DNA from: Butyriboletus loyo
Taxonomy: Eukaryota; Basidiomycota; Agaricomycetes; Boletales; Boletaceae
DNA length: 64,000 nt
Assembly: GCA_038093515.1 (NCBI GenBank)
Contig: JBBPSI010000006.1
Location: 310,001 to 374,000 of the forward strand
Reading direction: 5' to 3'
The position numbers were made by a program, and so were the translations under genes. This document shows, piece by piece, positions 23,154 through 34,986 of the stretch (the stretch's first letter is position 1; each line of letters starts with the position of its first letter). The notes beneath the pieces were generated by a model, which was not told the DNA's origin, did not search any database, and was given only the letters and a program-made list of their open reading frames with translations.

Positions 23154-26100
23154 CTACAATTCGTCATGCCTGGCCTCTCTATCCGAACTCGATTGTTTTG
23201 GCTCTGAGCTTGATTGCTGTGATGAAGTGGCCGATTTCTTGACCTTCGGCACCTTCCTCTTCACTAACCGTTGCAAATGCAGCTCGAGAATTTTGGCTCG
23301 TTCCCTCATCTCCTTCGTCTGAATGGCAGGGTTTTCATTCATCGGCGTGCGCTTCTGTTTCTCAACGCCTTCGTTTAGCCATACTTCATGCCCCTTCAAT
23401 GCCGCCTCAAGCGCGTCGAGCTCTTCGGAAGTCCATTTAGAAGGGATGTCAACGGCGGCTTCGGCAGTGAGGTTCGTGCGTGCTTCAGCAAGGAAGAGTC
23501 TCGTAGACCAATTCCACTTTTGGCTGTTATTGAGGACTTCTGGGAAGTCTTCAATCTCCTTGTACCGATGTACGATTGGTCGCTCCAGTAGCCTGAAAAC
23601 ATTTTTAGAGACCAAAACATACGTTCCAACATATACGCACTCTAATACCCCGCGCTTCTCCCTCAACGCGGACGTTTCAGCTGTTTCAGCTTCCTCGTGG
23701 AGCCAGGCGATGGTATCTTCAAGTTTGAATGAAATAGCCTGCCTCTCGGAGGGTTTCGAGCATTTGATGAAAGGCGAGTCCGGCCTATCTTCGAGAAGGT
23801 CACGGAGCTTGTACAGGTACGCCTCTAAGGTATTGCGTGCTTCTTCGCGAAAAACCTTCGACACTTCCTTGGTATCTATCGCGCGTAGCCTGAGGCCAAA
23901 ACCTAAGCAAAGAATGGAAGATCTCAAAGAACAAACTAACCTGTCACGAGATGCGCGCTTTTCAGCCACTGACATGGGAGGAAGGCTGGAGAATACTGTG
24001 TTAACCTCCAGAGGAATGGTACTCGTGTCCTTCTTCGCTCCGTTGGTCTTCTTCTCTTCTGTCAGCAAAGCGGTCTGTTGAATTTCGTCTTTCTGAGCTG
24101 CAGCCTCCGCGCTTTGCTCCTTCAGAACTTCCTGCTCTCCTGAACCTCCACCAAAGAGGCCCTTCAGCATTCCTGCACTAGCTTGATGATCCACAGAAGA
24201 GCGTGAAAAAGTTCACACACCTGTAAGGAATTCGTCCTTGACTTGACCGTGTGCGACTGCTTCCTTCGCAGAGACGAATCCAGACTCGGATAGGGCAACG
24301 GTGAGCTTAATAACAGGATCGATGGCCCCACGTTCTGTGAGATTTCCTAGGGCTTCTGCAACGCCGTTGATTTGAACTTGGAGAATTTCGCGCGGAAAGC
24401 CGCTGGTTGGGTGGTTGTTAGTTCCTGCGACTGCCCGATGTCAAAGCACTCTTACGGAACAACTTCAGTCTTGTAGTCTAGCCAGACGGAGAAATCCTCC
24501 TTGCGCTTGAACGAGAGGGTCTTGCGGGAAGCGTATTTAGAGCCTTTTGGGAAGATGAGTGAATGTATGGTCCGCGAGTCTGGAGTAGAAGCAAAATAGG
24601 ATGCTTGGATATCGTGTGTTGCGGTATCAACGATTCGAATGTCCTTCGTCTTGAACTGACGTGATAGGGAGGCACCGTGGAGTGCTGCGCCTGTCGTCGC
24701 AGAAGCGGATACTTAGTTCTATGCATGAGTCACGGGAGACAGAGTTATACCTAGTACAGCGGCTTCATCGGCATTGACGTTTTGGGCTATCCGATGCCTG
24801 GACGACAGATATTGAGAGTGTGGCTATGATGACCAATGGAGGACACTTACTCTCCAACAGCGGTTTTGATCGCAGCCTGAACCATTGGTGTCCGTGAGCT
24901 TCCGCCGGTCAGAATCACGGAAGATATTTGATCCTAAATGGGTTAGCGTAAGCTAGATTGATAGGTATCAACAACCTACTAGGTTCAGGCCAGCGCTGGC
25001 TAAAGCATCATAAATGGGTTTGGCAAAGCGGCCACGCAAGTCCGAGCACGCCCTCTCGAATTGTTCACGAGTGACCTTGGTCTTGAAGTCTATATCAAAA
25101 GCAGCACTCTCTACCTATTTCACGATTCCCGCATCAATCGCTGAAAGATGTAAACCATAGGGTACCCACCGTCGACATTGTTTCAGTGTTGGCGCTGAGA
25201 ATGGCCTTTATACGGCTCGCCTCTTTCCAGAGTTTCGCCATACCACGTTTATCTCTGCGGATGTCCCGTTTGTGTTGAGTAATAAATTTCTCGACAAGAA
25301 TGTCCCTGATGCGTCTGTCGAGGTCGGCCCCACTCGTTGATCGATCATAACCAACACCAAGAACAGATACTTGCGTGTATGATGCTTTTGTCTTCGAATC
25401 TTCGACGGTAACAAACGAAACAAGTGTTGCCCTGAAAGAGGACGCGCCGGCGTCGTAGATGACGTGGTATTCTGGGTTTGACGAGAAGGTTCGAGTCATT
25501 GCATAGTTCACTGCTACAGCTGTACCATCGTTGATGAGTGCGAGCGTTCTCATGCCAGCAATTTCCACGGCGTCCACGACGGCGTCACGCTCGAACTGCG
25601 TGTAGTGAGGTGGAACAGTGAGGATGACGTCTTGGACGGGTTCCCCAGCAAGGTTCTCTGCGAGTTGCTTCACATAGGCAAGCTGCATAGCGATGAGCTC
25701 CTCTGTACTCCATTCAGTACCATCGCTTTGCTTGAATCCTACTGTTGACCGTCCGGATTCGACGACGTCAGAGGTAGATATTTGCGTAAAGTAGGAGACA
25801 GCATTGGAACCATAAGGCGCGCCTTGAAGGAGTTTAAGAGACGTGAATGAATCTGAAGGAAAGCGGGAAGCCTCAAGACAGACACTTTGAGTGCATGTTC
25901 GAGAGAGCAAGTGCAACGCGTACCAGGTTAGCGGCATCAGATCCAAACAGTCGGTCGTCCCTCTTCCAAGCAACGGACGATTGTATCTTTCTCTTGGAGT
26001 CCTTGTTCAAAAGAACGTCAAAGGGCAAGCCTGGCTTCATCAAGGAAGCTTTGATCCAGTCCGAGCCATAGTCGATGGCTAACAAGGCTGCAAAAGAGGA

Positions 26101-26163
26101 TTCAAGGAATCCAGTGAAGAGGACAAAGAGACATAAAGCTCTACGTAGCCAGAGACTGGGCAT
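23154..26163 (-). CDS. LHS1: ER lumenal Hsp70-family chaperone Lhs1/Grp170 (HYOU1)
   Basis: This chaperone acts in the ER lumen as a nucleotide-exchange factor for BiP/Kar2 and as a holdase. The ATG at 26163 starts a signal peptide (MPSLWLRRALCLFVLFTGF...SFA) followed by LLAIDYGSDWIKASLMKPG, the ATPase phosphate-1 motif with the GS variant typical of Lhs1. Further Hsp70 signatures are EPVQDVILTVPPHYTQFERD, TLALINDGTAVAVNYAM, VIYDAGASSF (actin-like D-x-G motif) and the SVILTGGSSRTPMVQ region near 24900. The long C-terminal extension is charged (QRLVKRKVPKVKKSATSSQQ) and the protein ends REARHDEL, an ER-retention signal. Several short introns interrupt it. About 870-900 residues, the usual size. 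Confidence 0.93.
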
Positions 26164-28203
26164 GGTAAAGAAGAGATATTCACCAAACCGGAGAACGCAA
26201 AAACACGACAAGCATCGACAACACTGAAACTCGGTGCAACTTCAAGTTGGACAGACGTGGCCAGACACGTTACAATGACTAAGCAATTCTCCACATAGGA
26301 ATATAGCCCCTATTCGAGCCCCTAGCTACGCGCTTTGCAGACATCTTGACATTGTCAAATCATTACCGACAAGGTGCCTAACCTGTTGTGCAATCAGGCA
26401 TTTTCATCCCGCGCTCCCAATACCGACGGACACCAAACCATTAGAAGTAGAAGCGCTGCACTAGTACCGTTTACGAAAGGAAACATCGATTTTACATCAT
26501 TGGTACTGTTCACTGTTTTGCGTATCGATACGATGTTGTGGATATGAATGCGGTGCCTCACGCTGCTGGGTTCATTCAATCACTACGAGAGTGTTCGCCT
26601 GCGTGCACGGACAGTCAGGATTCGAACGGTAAGTGCCTCTGGCCCACAGACCGCTGAAATAGGCAGACCCAGGGCTGGTGGTATAGATCCCCTGTCCTTC
26701 CTAATACGCTCGAGTTGTGTAACTTTGATGAGGAAGCATACTATATGTCGCCGCGACGTGACTGACATATGTACCTGTCACTCTCCATAACCGGTCTCAA
26801 GTGGCTCCCCGTTGTGCTAATATTACCCGCCTGTCGCTTAACTCCCGCTATGTTTCATTTGGTGATGCTTTGCTGTCATGGCTTCAGTCACAACTGGGGT
26901 GCTTTAGAGGCAACTGTGTGTGTTCAATACCCTTCCTCAGTGACAACCATGGTCCCCCCAATACAGTGAGTAGGAAATTATTCCTTGCAACTAGAGTCAA
27001 TGACGACGAACGGATCTACTTCTCTTATTGGTCCCCAGGCACTGTGAGTCCTCCCCGACTTTCTCGCTTTCTCGGCCGTTACCAACATCCCTCGCTAGGT
27101 TTGGTTGGTATATTGTTCTTGATGTAAGATGCTGGCTGTCCTGGATGACCGACCAATGCTTATGGCGATACCCAGTTCGGCCGTGGTCATGGCCATCTCC
27201 AGTGTCATGAGCCAGACCCACAGCAAACTGGACATACTGGTCATCATCTTTTCAGCAATCTCGTTTATCATCGCATGTGACCAGTTCTGGAGGGCATTCG
27301 TAGCGTGGCATGCAACGAAAAAGAAGTTGGCGGCAGTCGAGTCTAACATTTGATACCCATAATATTGGTGATCATCGTGTCTATTACGCGCGAAAATGTA
27401 AAAGTACTAATGTTTACGCCTAACAGACATTCTAATACAAAATATTATTCGCATTATACGTGTTTGCATTCTGCAGCGTTGTAAGAGTAATCGGACCCAA
27501 TCGGACCCAAAATGCAGGCCCTTCCAAGCCCTCCCGGTCGCGCCACAACCCAGTGCTGAAATAATTGCGGGAGACTGAGTGCGTGACTAATTTGTTATTG
27601 TTGCCACTTCTGACGAGTGACTAGAAACTCTGGAACGGCTGGGTAAAATCGCGCCGGTAAACTCGGTTCTCTCCGGGATGCCGCCCGACCCAACATTCCC
27701 TTGTATAGCCTTCCCGAACTCTCGACGGAATGGCTTCGATAACTTATTGAGTTGGACCCTAGAGAACCTGAGTCAGGGGCAACACTCATTACTCCTACCA
27801 TCGGGTCTTTATGACCGACGTCGGGACCCAGCAGTAAGGTGTGTAGCTAGAAGGTAGCTAGTCTGTCGAGCGGGGTAAGCTGGTCTTGTGCACTCAAATA
27901 CTATCAACTATCCAAGGATTGATATCACTGCACCTACCTTTGCAGCCAGTTTATCAGATTGCCCAGTCACAAAACTCTCGGATGTCATTTATTTCATTGC
28001 TGTCGTCCACGCAAAAATGAGAACCAAGGTGTGATGGTCAGCGGCCTATCCGGGGATCTTATCTTGATTGACACGCCTTACCAGGGTCGTGGCCCTCACC
28101 TGCATTCACACAAACCACGGGTTCGCGGCGGTACGCGAGTGCTCAGCCATGGGAATCCTTGGACCTTCAGGCTGTTGACAATCCCAGCCTCCTAAATCTC
28201 ACT
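26164..28203. other. 2-kb gene-poor region upstream of LHS1 and Hri1-A
   Basis: This holds the LHS1 promoter, an unresolved low-confidence gene-like stretch (26540-27356) and the leader of the Hri1-A gene. A perfect 11-base tandem pair (AATCGGACCCA) lies near 27490-27512. The rest shows no clear coding potential. Confidence 0.45.
26544..27353 (+). CDS. Putative small membrane protein gene, structure unresolved
   Basis: The 3' part (27129-27353) is open from an ATG and encodes 74 residues: a hydrophobic stretch (MAIPSSAVVMAISSVM), a second one (DILVIIFSAISFIIACDQFW) and a basic tail (ATKKKLAAVESNI). Upstream are plausible splice signals, for example GTGAGT at about 27044 to CTAG at about 27098, and an open run DERIYFSYWSPG just before that donor. 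I could not join these exons to the membrane segment in one frame. It may be a real but poorly modelled gene, a decayed one, or chance. No family recognised. Confidence 0.25.
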
Positions 28204-29131
28204 ATGGCTGCCCAGTTAAGCTGCCCAGCACTCTATGGCACACCGGTGATCCAAAAAAGGGTCAGCATAGCGAGGCCGCCAGCCCCACCAATGGAGGACT
28301 CCGACGTTTTGGTACTCAGCTCTCGGTCAACCTTACCTGATCCATCCATTGTGGGGGCTGAAGTACTCTATCTCGATCTCCGACTCTCATTGCCAACCAC
28401 GAAACCTGTGCGCATCAACTGGGCATTTGCTGGTTTGAGGGAAACCATTCCGCTTGATGAAGAGGAAGAAAACGCTGTGCGATATCACTGGGAACATACA
28501 ATCGATTCGCACGGAGGTGATGAGCCACCGGACAAAGGGACGATGGTTAAGGGCAAAGGGGAGAGCATTGAGGTTGAGTCAGGGGTGGGCCGTGACCCTG
28601 AAACAGGAAAGATGGGCCCCTACGAAGAGGTTTGGAAGTGCGTTCAACTCGTGAACAAATATTCTTTGGGAGTTCTACTTACCTGCTCCTTCTTTCGTCG
28701 ACTCATCAAGGTCAGAATACATCCCTTTAGGCACGCCATTCGCGTTTCTCATGTCGAATCCAGACCCCGACCAATCCACCAGATTCATGACAGTTCTTGG
28801 CCCGCATGCGATGGGCCTTTGGCAAACAGCTTTTGATGAAAGGTTTTCAACTTCTCATCACAACGAACCGCGACGTGTCCATGCGGCACGATTACGGAGC
28901 GATACCAAGTATAGCCGAAGTGGGGAAGATAAACTGCCTACCTACTCCAAAGTATTCTCGACGGGATATCAGATCCTCGATGATCAGCTCGGAAAGCTTG
29001 TGGAAGAGCTGCTGGCGCGTGAAAGGGAAGGAAAACAACTGTGGAAACGGGGCGAAAGGCTCGTGTTGATGGATGACCAGGGCAGAGACTCGACCTGGAC
29101 GGTGTGGGATGCGGGTCATGTTGGCTACTAA
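28204..29131 (+). CDS. Hri1-family protein, copy A
   Basis: Two exons: 28204-28637 and 28711-29131, joined as VWK|SEYIPLGTPFAF. Hallmarks of the Hri1 beta-barrel family are a DSDVLVLSSRST lead, LYLDLRLSLP, the central INWAFAGLRETI, a W-x-H-x-I-D-S box (WEHTIDSHG), an E-x-G...PYEEVW segment, and FMTVLGPHAMGLW in the second half. Hri1 is a small cytosolic protein of unclear function that interacts with Hrr25 in budding yeast. Copy B at 39131-40038 on the other strand is clearly related, with its intron at the same residue, but the two are well diverged. The ATG at 28204 is the first that keeps the conserved part. About 284 residues. Confidence 0.65.
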
Positions 29132-29198
29132 AGGAAGTGGAGTTCTATGGAGGGAAGACAAGAACACATATCTTTCGGGACTCACCATAGGCCGAGTG

Positions 29199-30580
29199 CT
29201 TCCTGATCCGCCTGATCGTTTGGCAAGTCGGCGTTGTCCTGCGACCGAACTTACAATTCGTCTTTGAACCGATCTTCTGAGAGTGCAAACTTTCAGTTTT
29301 ATCCATTGGAGTATTCTTCATGTACGAGATGAGATATAAGCTCAAGGCTGAACAGCTAGCGGTAGCGATTCGATGAATAACTTAGACCGTGGGCAATGAA
29401 TATCGATGATTGGCTGTATTCCGTTAGGAAGTTAGTTGTCGCAGATGGCCCTTCACGTCGTAGGATGCGACGGCAACACCGTAGACTATCAGCCCAAAGA
29501 GGCTAACACAGAACATGGTTTCAACTACTCAACTCGCCAGTGGGGCGGAAACGAGTGCTGTTCCATAAGCCGAGTGTACCGGACCAGAGACCAACCCCGT
29601 TCTATCACCTCCATGTCAGTCGGTAGCCGCACTAGTATCGTTGCACTACCGAATCATGCTGCGCACACATGCCAATATCGATATCTAAATTCGCGAGACT
29701 AGCGTCGAGTTTTTGGCAACGCCGCATGACCTTTCTTAATGTGTTACGTTCCTTGATATTAGTGAGCTTTGAGTCCCACCGCAAATGTTTTGTCCAGTTT
29801 ATCATCACCCGCCGCACCGCGCTTCGTGCAATTCACAACCACACACTTTTTTTTCGTCCGATCACAGTATATTATCACCCGCCGCGCCATGGAAGTTGCG
29901 GCTCACTCATAGTAGATCTTACTCGCCACTGGCCAATGCGTTCAATGTGTTCCCATCCCCACACAGCCACACTGGCCCTCCTCTCCCCCCTCGCCCTTCT
30001 GCCTTTCCCTCATCGCCCTCCCTTGACCCCGGACGCCCTCACCTTCACGCACTCGCCCTCGCCCTGCTGTCGTCATCGTCATCGCCCTCTCCTTTGCACA
30101 CGTGCTCGCTCGCGGGCAACCATTTAGTTGTCACCTGCCTCCCCCGCCGTCACCTTCACCCACTCGCCCTCAGCAAATATGCACGCTTAGTATAGCTATA
30201 TGACAGACCCTTGTGTAAACCCGTGGCGGGTCTGTACGTACTGAGGCCTCGCTCCATCTGGCAGGACAGGAAAAACGTTATGAGTAATCTGACCCCATTG
30301 TAATTTTATGTTATTCCGAAGAGAAAGCACAGAATCAGTCAGCTGTAGCTGTCAATGAGTAGACGCCAGGCGTCGGGGGACATGTCCAGAAGCCGAAGGC
30401 ACAGCCTGAGGATCAAGACGAAATCGGTGAAATAGTGATGGACTTCCGTAATGCTCTGGAGAACCCAGAGATCAACATTGTTGCCGGCATCAACGAGTAT
30501 ACAGTGAGTCCAGCGAGCCCCTACAGGGCTACAAACCTTTCAACTAACCCGTTCTCACAGCCCTTTCATTGACCTCCTCG
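29199..30580. repeat. 1.4-kb repeat, copy 1 (partner at 34987-36475)
   Basis: Long stretches match 34987-36475 almost base for base in the same orientation. Examples are the 29574 and 35386 block starting GTGTACCGGACCAGAGACCA, the C/T-rich tract at about 29960-30170, and the block after GTACGTACTGAGGCCTCGCT. The offset drifts from about 5,812 to 5,892, so small indels have built up. Inside is a short palindrome, ACAGACCC...GGGTCTGT (about 30203-30235), and near the right end broken GAPDH exon pieces. No protein-coding gene is evident, so it may be a non-autonomous mobile element or a simple segmental duplication. Confidence 0.75.
30437..30577 (+). pseudogene. GAPDH exon fragments, copy A (broken)
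   Basis: Bases 30437-30500 match the GAPDH gene at 37404-37490 (coding for ALENPEI...INE), but a 26-nt block equal to 37415-37440 is missing, including the splice acceptor and the RIGRIVA codons. Three extra bases sit in the VA-IN part. After an unrelated spacer, 30561-30577 matches the next exon start (PFIDL). No start, no active-site exon and no open frame are present, so this cannot make enzyme. Confidence 0.8.
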
Positions 30581-30874
30581 TGTGGTTCTTGCCGTTCTTA
30601 TTGATCGATTGTCGCTCTGTAAGATATCTGTGCGAATAGAGTGACCCATCAATATTATGAGGTAGTATCACTGGCAGTAGGAACTGGTAGAAAATGAAAT
30701 CACGTTGATTAAGTAATGTATCTAAATGGTAGTTTGAACTGAACTTTAAGTAAAATTCCGACCGAGGATGCACAGTTGAAAGCGGATTCCTTTGTTTGCC
30801 GAACGTGAAAGTCGCATGCAAATCGATCGCACCTCGATGCCAAATCGACGATTCAAATAGGGTCCTTCAAAATA

Positions 30875-31490
30875 GGGTCCTTCAATGTTGATATGGATCG
30901 TCGATCTGGAGTCGATTTGGAGGTCGGTTTCGACGAAGAGCTGATCCATGTGACATTGACGCGACTTTCGCGCTCGGCAAACTGCGAAATCCACTATCTA
31001 TATGAGCTTTGACATCTCCCGGTTATTCGGTCACCAGTGTGAAGGATTAAAGCGAGACTCACTCAGCCCGAAGGGATGTGTCATAGTCATCACGCCACCA
31101 CTGCGAAGACTACTCAGATCCAAATGCAAAAACCACACTTTGGGTTGATCTTGCTTATTTGGATTTCATGCCCTCATCCAGTTCCCGTTCCCTTGTCGTT
31201 AGGATACACAGTACAGCACCGTGACCGATGTCGCTGGCGTTACCTGGTGTTCTCGCCAATCAGTTTCAAACCAGTAAGGGCTCCCATGATCACGCCAGGG
31301 CGGATAGGTTGAGATGTGACAGATCCGCGCCTTCGCAGTTTTTTGCGAGCGACTGCGACACCTTTAGCAATAGGGAGTGTTTCAAACTCAGATGGTCGAT
31401 GCCAAGAGGGGCCGAGGCAACCTTGGCGAAATCTGCGACCTCCAAATCGACTCTAGATCGACGATCCAAAGAAGGACCCTGATGTAACTA
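30875..31490. mobile_element. Inverted-repeat (MITE-like) element
   Basis: The left arm at about 30875-30926 (GGGTCCTTC...GGATCGTCGATCTGGAGTCG...) is the reverse complement of the right arm at about 31436-31490, apart from one mismatch and a 9-base insertion in the left arm. The arms are about 45-50 bases and enclose about 510 bases with no long reading frame. A direct repeat of ATAGGGTCCTTCAA lies at the left edge (30857-30884). This fits a non-autonomous DNA transposon. A clear target-site duplication could not be identified. Confidence 0.45.
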
Positions 31491-31519
31491 AACTATGCCA
31501 GAAAGCTTGAGGGTGTCCA

Positions 31520-31596
31520 CCTCGTTTACACTTCAATAACCTCATCTCCCTTATCGCAGTCTTGAACTTGGAGCGAATGCGATTCTCGGGAGAAAA
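31520..31596. repeat. 77-base segment shared with 39065-39141
   Basis: CCTCGTTTACACTTCAATAA and the following bases match 39065-39141 with few changes. In the second copy this segment runs into the 3' end of the Hri1-B gene. Here it runs directly into DAAO downstream sequence, marking a deletion or rearrangement junction at about 31597. Confidence 0.75.
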
Positions 31597-31675
31597 CTGT
31601 TGGGAACATAATAATTCGCATCGAAACTATGCACAACATGGTAGGTACTAGTCTTTCGAGTCCATCTCAAGATCT

Positions 31676-33352
31676 CTAGATAGTGACCATAATGCAACCA
31701 TTGTGGTGTACTCCGTTCCCATTTGCGTTAACGACTTTGTTATCCAGCAGGTGATCGAGCAACTTGAAGGTCAGCAACGCGGACCCAAAAGACAGTGTGA
31801 AGCCGGAGCCTCCATGGCCATAAGCATGAACAATACGACTTGATCTGCCGTTCTTATGGGTACGACCGTCCGCCTCAATGCGGCTGGATCCTGTACGGAA
31901 GGGGCGTAAACCCTGGACGAACGGAAGATCGTCCAGTTCTGCGTTCTTCAAGTCAGGGATGACTGAATGAACCGACACATCAGCTCTGCCCATCCCACCG
32001 AACGCATATCCACGTACAATTCTCGCAACGTTCCTTCATATCCTTCACCAGCCTGCTCTCGTCTGTGAGAGCCAACGACCACTTGTGCGGTTCAACCGAT
32101 CCTCCGAGTAATAGAGTATTTTCATTCCTACGGAATAAGCAAATCACCTCGACTGGTATGGCTATATGCATCAAAGTTGCTTACCGTGGTACGATGAATA
32201 CTATGTCGTCGGATTTGTGAATATCCGTATTGCTGACTGCTAGAACCTCGGTGATCTTCGGGAAGCACTTTCCGTCATTCTTGACACGCAGTAACGAACC
32301 ACTGGTAAGAATGACCAGCTTCGTCGTCAGTCCCATATGATAGTCAACTGGACAGCGATAACCCACCGAACAGGGTAGACAGTGGGATCACCTGCCAATC
32401 CGATAGCACCCAGTCCGGTTGCATTCAAAATAGCATCAGCACCGTATCGTGCGAGAAGCTTTTGTTCTTGGTCAAACAAGTCACCCTCCAGAGGCCCATC
32501 GAGGAGTTCGACAACAGCACCCTTGTCGGCAACCAGCTCTTTCAGCCAAACAAGGTATGCGTCAGTATCAATCTATTTGAAAGACCAAATTAGATCCGGA
32601 AGGGTGGGCGGGAGGATGGATAAACATACAACAGGGGCTTCGTGCTGGTATGCGTCAATGACATTGGCCTCGGGAGCAATGGAATGACGTTCGATCAATC
32701 CGGGGTCATGCCTGAACTTGGGGATCCTGACTTTCTCGATCTCCTTCATCTTTTCCAGCTGCCCTTGCATATCGGGATGGTCCAGGCGCTTTGTGAAAAA
32801 GAAGTTGGCCATACGGAGGGTGATCCCATGGTCCTCGTCGTGATAACCGAGCGCCAAGTCTTCAAACACATTCCTAACGAAGGCTTGAACACCCGCAAGT
32901 CTGTCCTACATGAGGGGCCTTACCTGGATATCAATGACCAGGGCTTTGATTTTTCCACGGAAGATTGATCGGTGTGCTGACCACAGACAGCAGGAGGATA
33001 TTCCCATCTGTACGTCGCTCAACGCGTGAATTGGAATCAAGTGGACGAAATAACTTACAGAGCACCCGCGATCTGACCAGTAACACTGGGGGTTGCAGGC
33101 GCATAGCGGTCCGAGATAACGGTGACGTCAAAACCAAGATCAAGGAGCAACCAGGCTGAGCTGAATAACACCGAGTCGTCATCAACGTGGCGGACACATT
33201 GATAGTGAGGGTACAGACGTGAGACCGCTAACACTTCCTCCGACAACGAGGACGCGCTTTCCCATGCGCTCGTAGAATGGTGAACGTTCAGCACGGACCC
33301 TAATGTCTGTCCATGTTTTGTTAGGATTGAGATAAATGGGTCTGGGCATCAT
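31676..33352 (-). CDS. D-amino-acid oxidase-like FAD enzyme, copy 1
   Basis: Enzymes of this family oxidise D-amino acids to 2-oxo acids, releasing ammonia and H2O2. The ATG at 33352 gives MMPRPIYLNPNKTWTDIRVR, then the FAD-binding beta-alpha-beta (VLVVGGSVSGLT|SAWLLLDLGFDVTVISD). Later blocks are PSVTGQIAGAL, DTDAYLVWLKELVAD, ATGLGAIGLAGDPTVYPVR|GSLLRVKN, DDIVFIVPR, FIPDLKNAELDD, VQGLRPFRTGSSRIEAD (carboxylate-binding Arg) and HAYGHGGSGFTLSFG (substrate/FAD-binding signature). All introns checked restore the frame. The central Gly of G-x-G-x-x-G is Ser (codon 33233-33235). The end, GCIMVTI, is not a peroxisomal PTS1. About 430 residues. A near-identical copy lies exactly 8,609 bp downstream. 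Confidence 0.85.
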
Positions 33353-34986
33353 GTTCGTGAGGAATAAGAGAAAGTTTGAGAGGGTGGTATGAGGCGAACA
33401 TACCCCAAGGTGAGGCTTTAAGTAGTAGGAAACCTGGGGCCAAGATCTGGATTTGAGTCAAATCGTATAACAGCGCGTAGACCTCGCTGGATCCGTCTCC
33501 GACAAGCAATACACAGAACTGCCAAAGTTGTAAGATTTCCTGTCTTGGGTCCTTCTAATCGAGAATACCACGGGGAGTTTGACGACCCGGTGTCGCTACA
33601 TCCCTCGAATACGTAAGTAATGGACTGTAAATAGTACAATGAAACTCAACCGGTCCCTGTCCAGGTCGTTCGTATGTTGTACAAGTTACCCTTCCCAATG
33701 AGAACCTACGAGTCATCAAATTTCCATCGGTCAGGATCCGACTCTTTCACGCTGACGACTAGACATTTCCGATTCAGGCGGTGAGTTTCGTTTCCGTCAC
33801 CGCATTAGTGATAGGTTTGTCGTCGAATGATCGATCATGTGGTTCAAACGCTGAGAGATGGCCTGAGGGGACTAAGTCCGTTCAACTGTCTTTGTGGTAC
33901 ATCCTCACGATGCGCATTGAGGAACGCGAGGTGCTGTGGGATTAGGACTATCGAACCGACGCGGATTCACGTCAGCTGCTTTCTTGCACCTCCAGGTGGG
34001 TACTCAAAAAACGTACTTCGAGAGTAAGAGTATCATAAATGAAGAACGCGAGGACCACCTGCGGTTTGGCGACCCCAGATAGTCATTGCCATCATACGTC
34101 CGCGGAGGTCAGGGCAACTAAAAGTAATGACCGTAGTGATCTATACGCTGGGTTCATCAGACCGTGATTGAAGGCACATACTTGAAGTCGGAGAATAGCC
34201 CCATACGGCGACGCTACTCGTAGTACGGGTTAGACAATCAGCCGAACCAAAGAATGTGAATCCAATGACCCAAGGTGCTGCCGGCGGTGGTACCAAGTGG
34301 TTGGTTGGATCAAGGCATGCGCTTACTATCGCAAGGCCAAGAACAAAAGGTCTTTTGCATACTATATCAAACTGACTGCGCATCGAGAAAAGCATGAAAT
34401 GCTCACAGTCGTAACCTTGTTAAGGGGTACCCGGTCTAAGTTCGCCCCAGGCAATACATAGATCTTTTGGCGTACTAGTAGATCTGCTGTTAAGACCGTG
34501 ACGCGTCCTGTTTGCGCGACGTTGGTGTTGAATTTACGCCACGGCCCGAGTCGTTCGCCTCCTTCCAGCTTCCTCAAAGTTCTCCCCGCCTTCTATTCTG
34601 ATTCTTTCCCGGAGCACGTACCTCGCCGAGGTCGGAATCGCATCGGAGTTGTCGCCCTCCAACCGGGACTTCGCAAATGAATCATCACTGTTGACGAACT
34701 TGAAGGTAGGCCAAAATATTAATTCGACTTTAAACTCAGACGTGCTACACTTTTGTGCACTGGTGCGCTGGGACGACTACTGACAGTCATTAGGATTGTC
34801 AAACTCAGCCTAGAACCTGCAGAGCGAACCTGGTCCTCCGTCTGATGATGTGAGATCTCGAAATTTCCTCTTTGTTCAATCATAACTCTCAAATAATCTG
34901 CGGTAGAGCAGTCACGCGGTAACGTTACTATGCGCCTCTACAGATTAGTACTACTAATGGCCTACCACAATAATCGAGTGCCATCG
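33353..34986. other. Intergenic/decayed region
   Basis: Similarity to the second DAAO copy fades by about 33480. The remaining 1.5 kb has only short unsupported frames on both strands and no recognisable repeat partner in the window. No gene can be called. Confidence 0.5.

Noticed and set aside
23323..24081. 252-codon plus-strand frame
   Set aside because: It is the shadow of the LHS1 C-terminal exons, which end in HDEL on the other strand.
26605..26640. Possible tRNA T-arm on the minus strand (GTTCGAATCCT)
   Set aside because: No matching A box, acceptor stem or anticodon arm at the right distance; the bases look like an exon end followed by a GTAAGT donor.
29960..30170. C/T-rich tract read as a coding frame (proline/serine/histidine-rich)
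   Set aside because: It is part of a repeated non-coding unit, with indels between copies that shift all frames.
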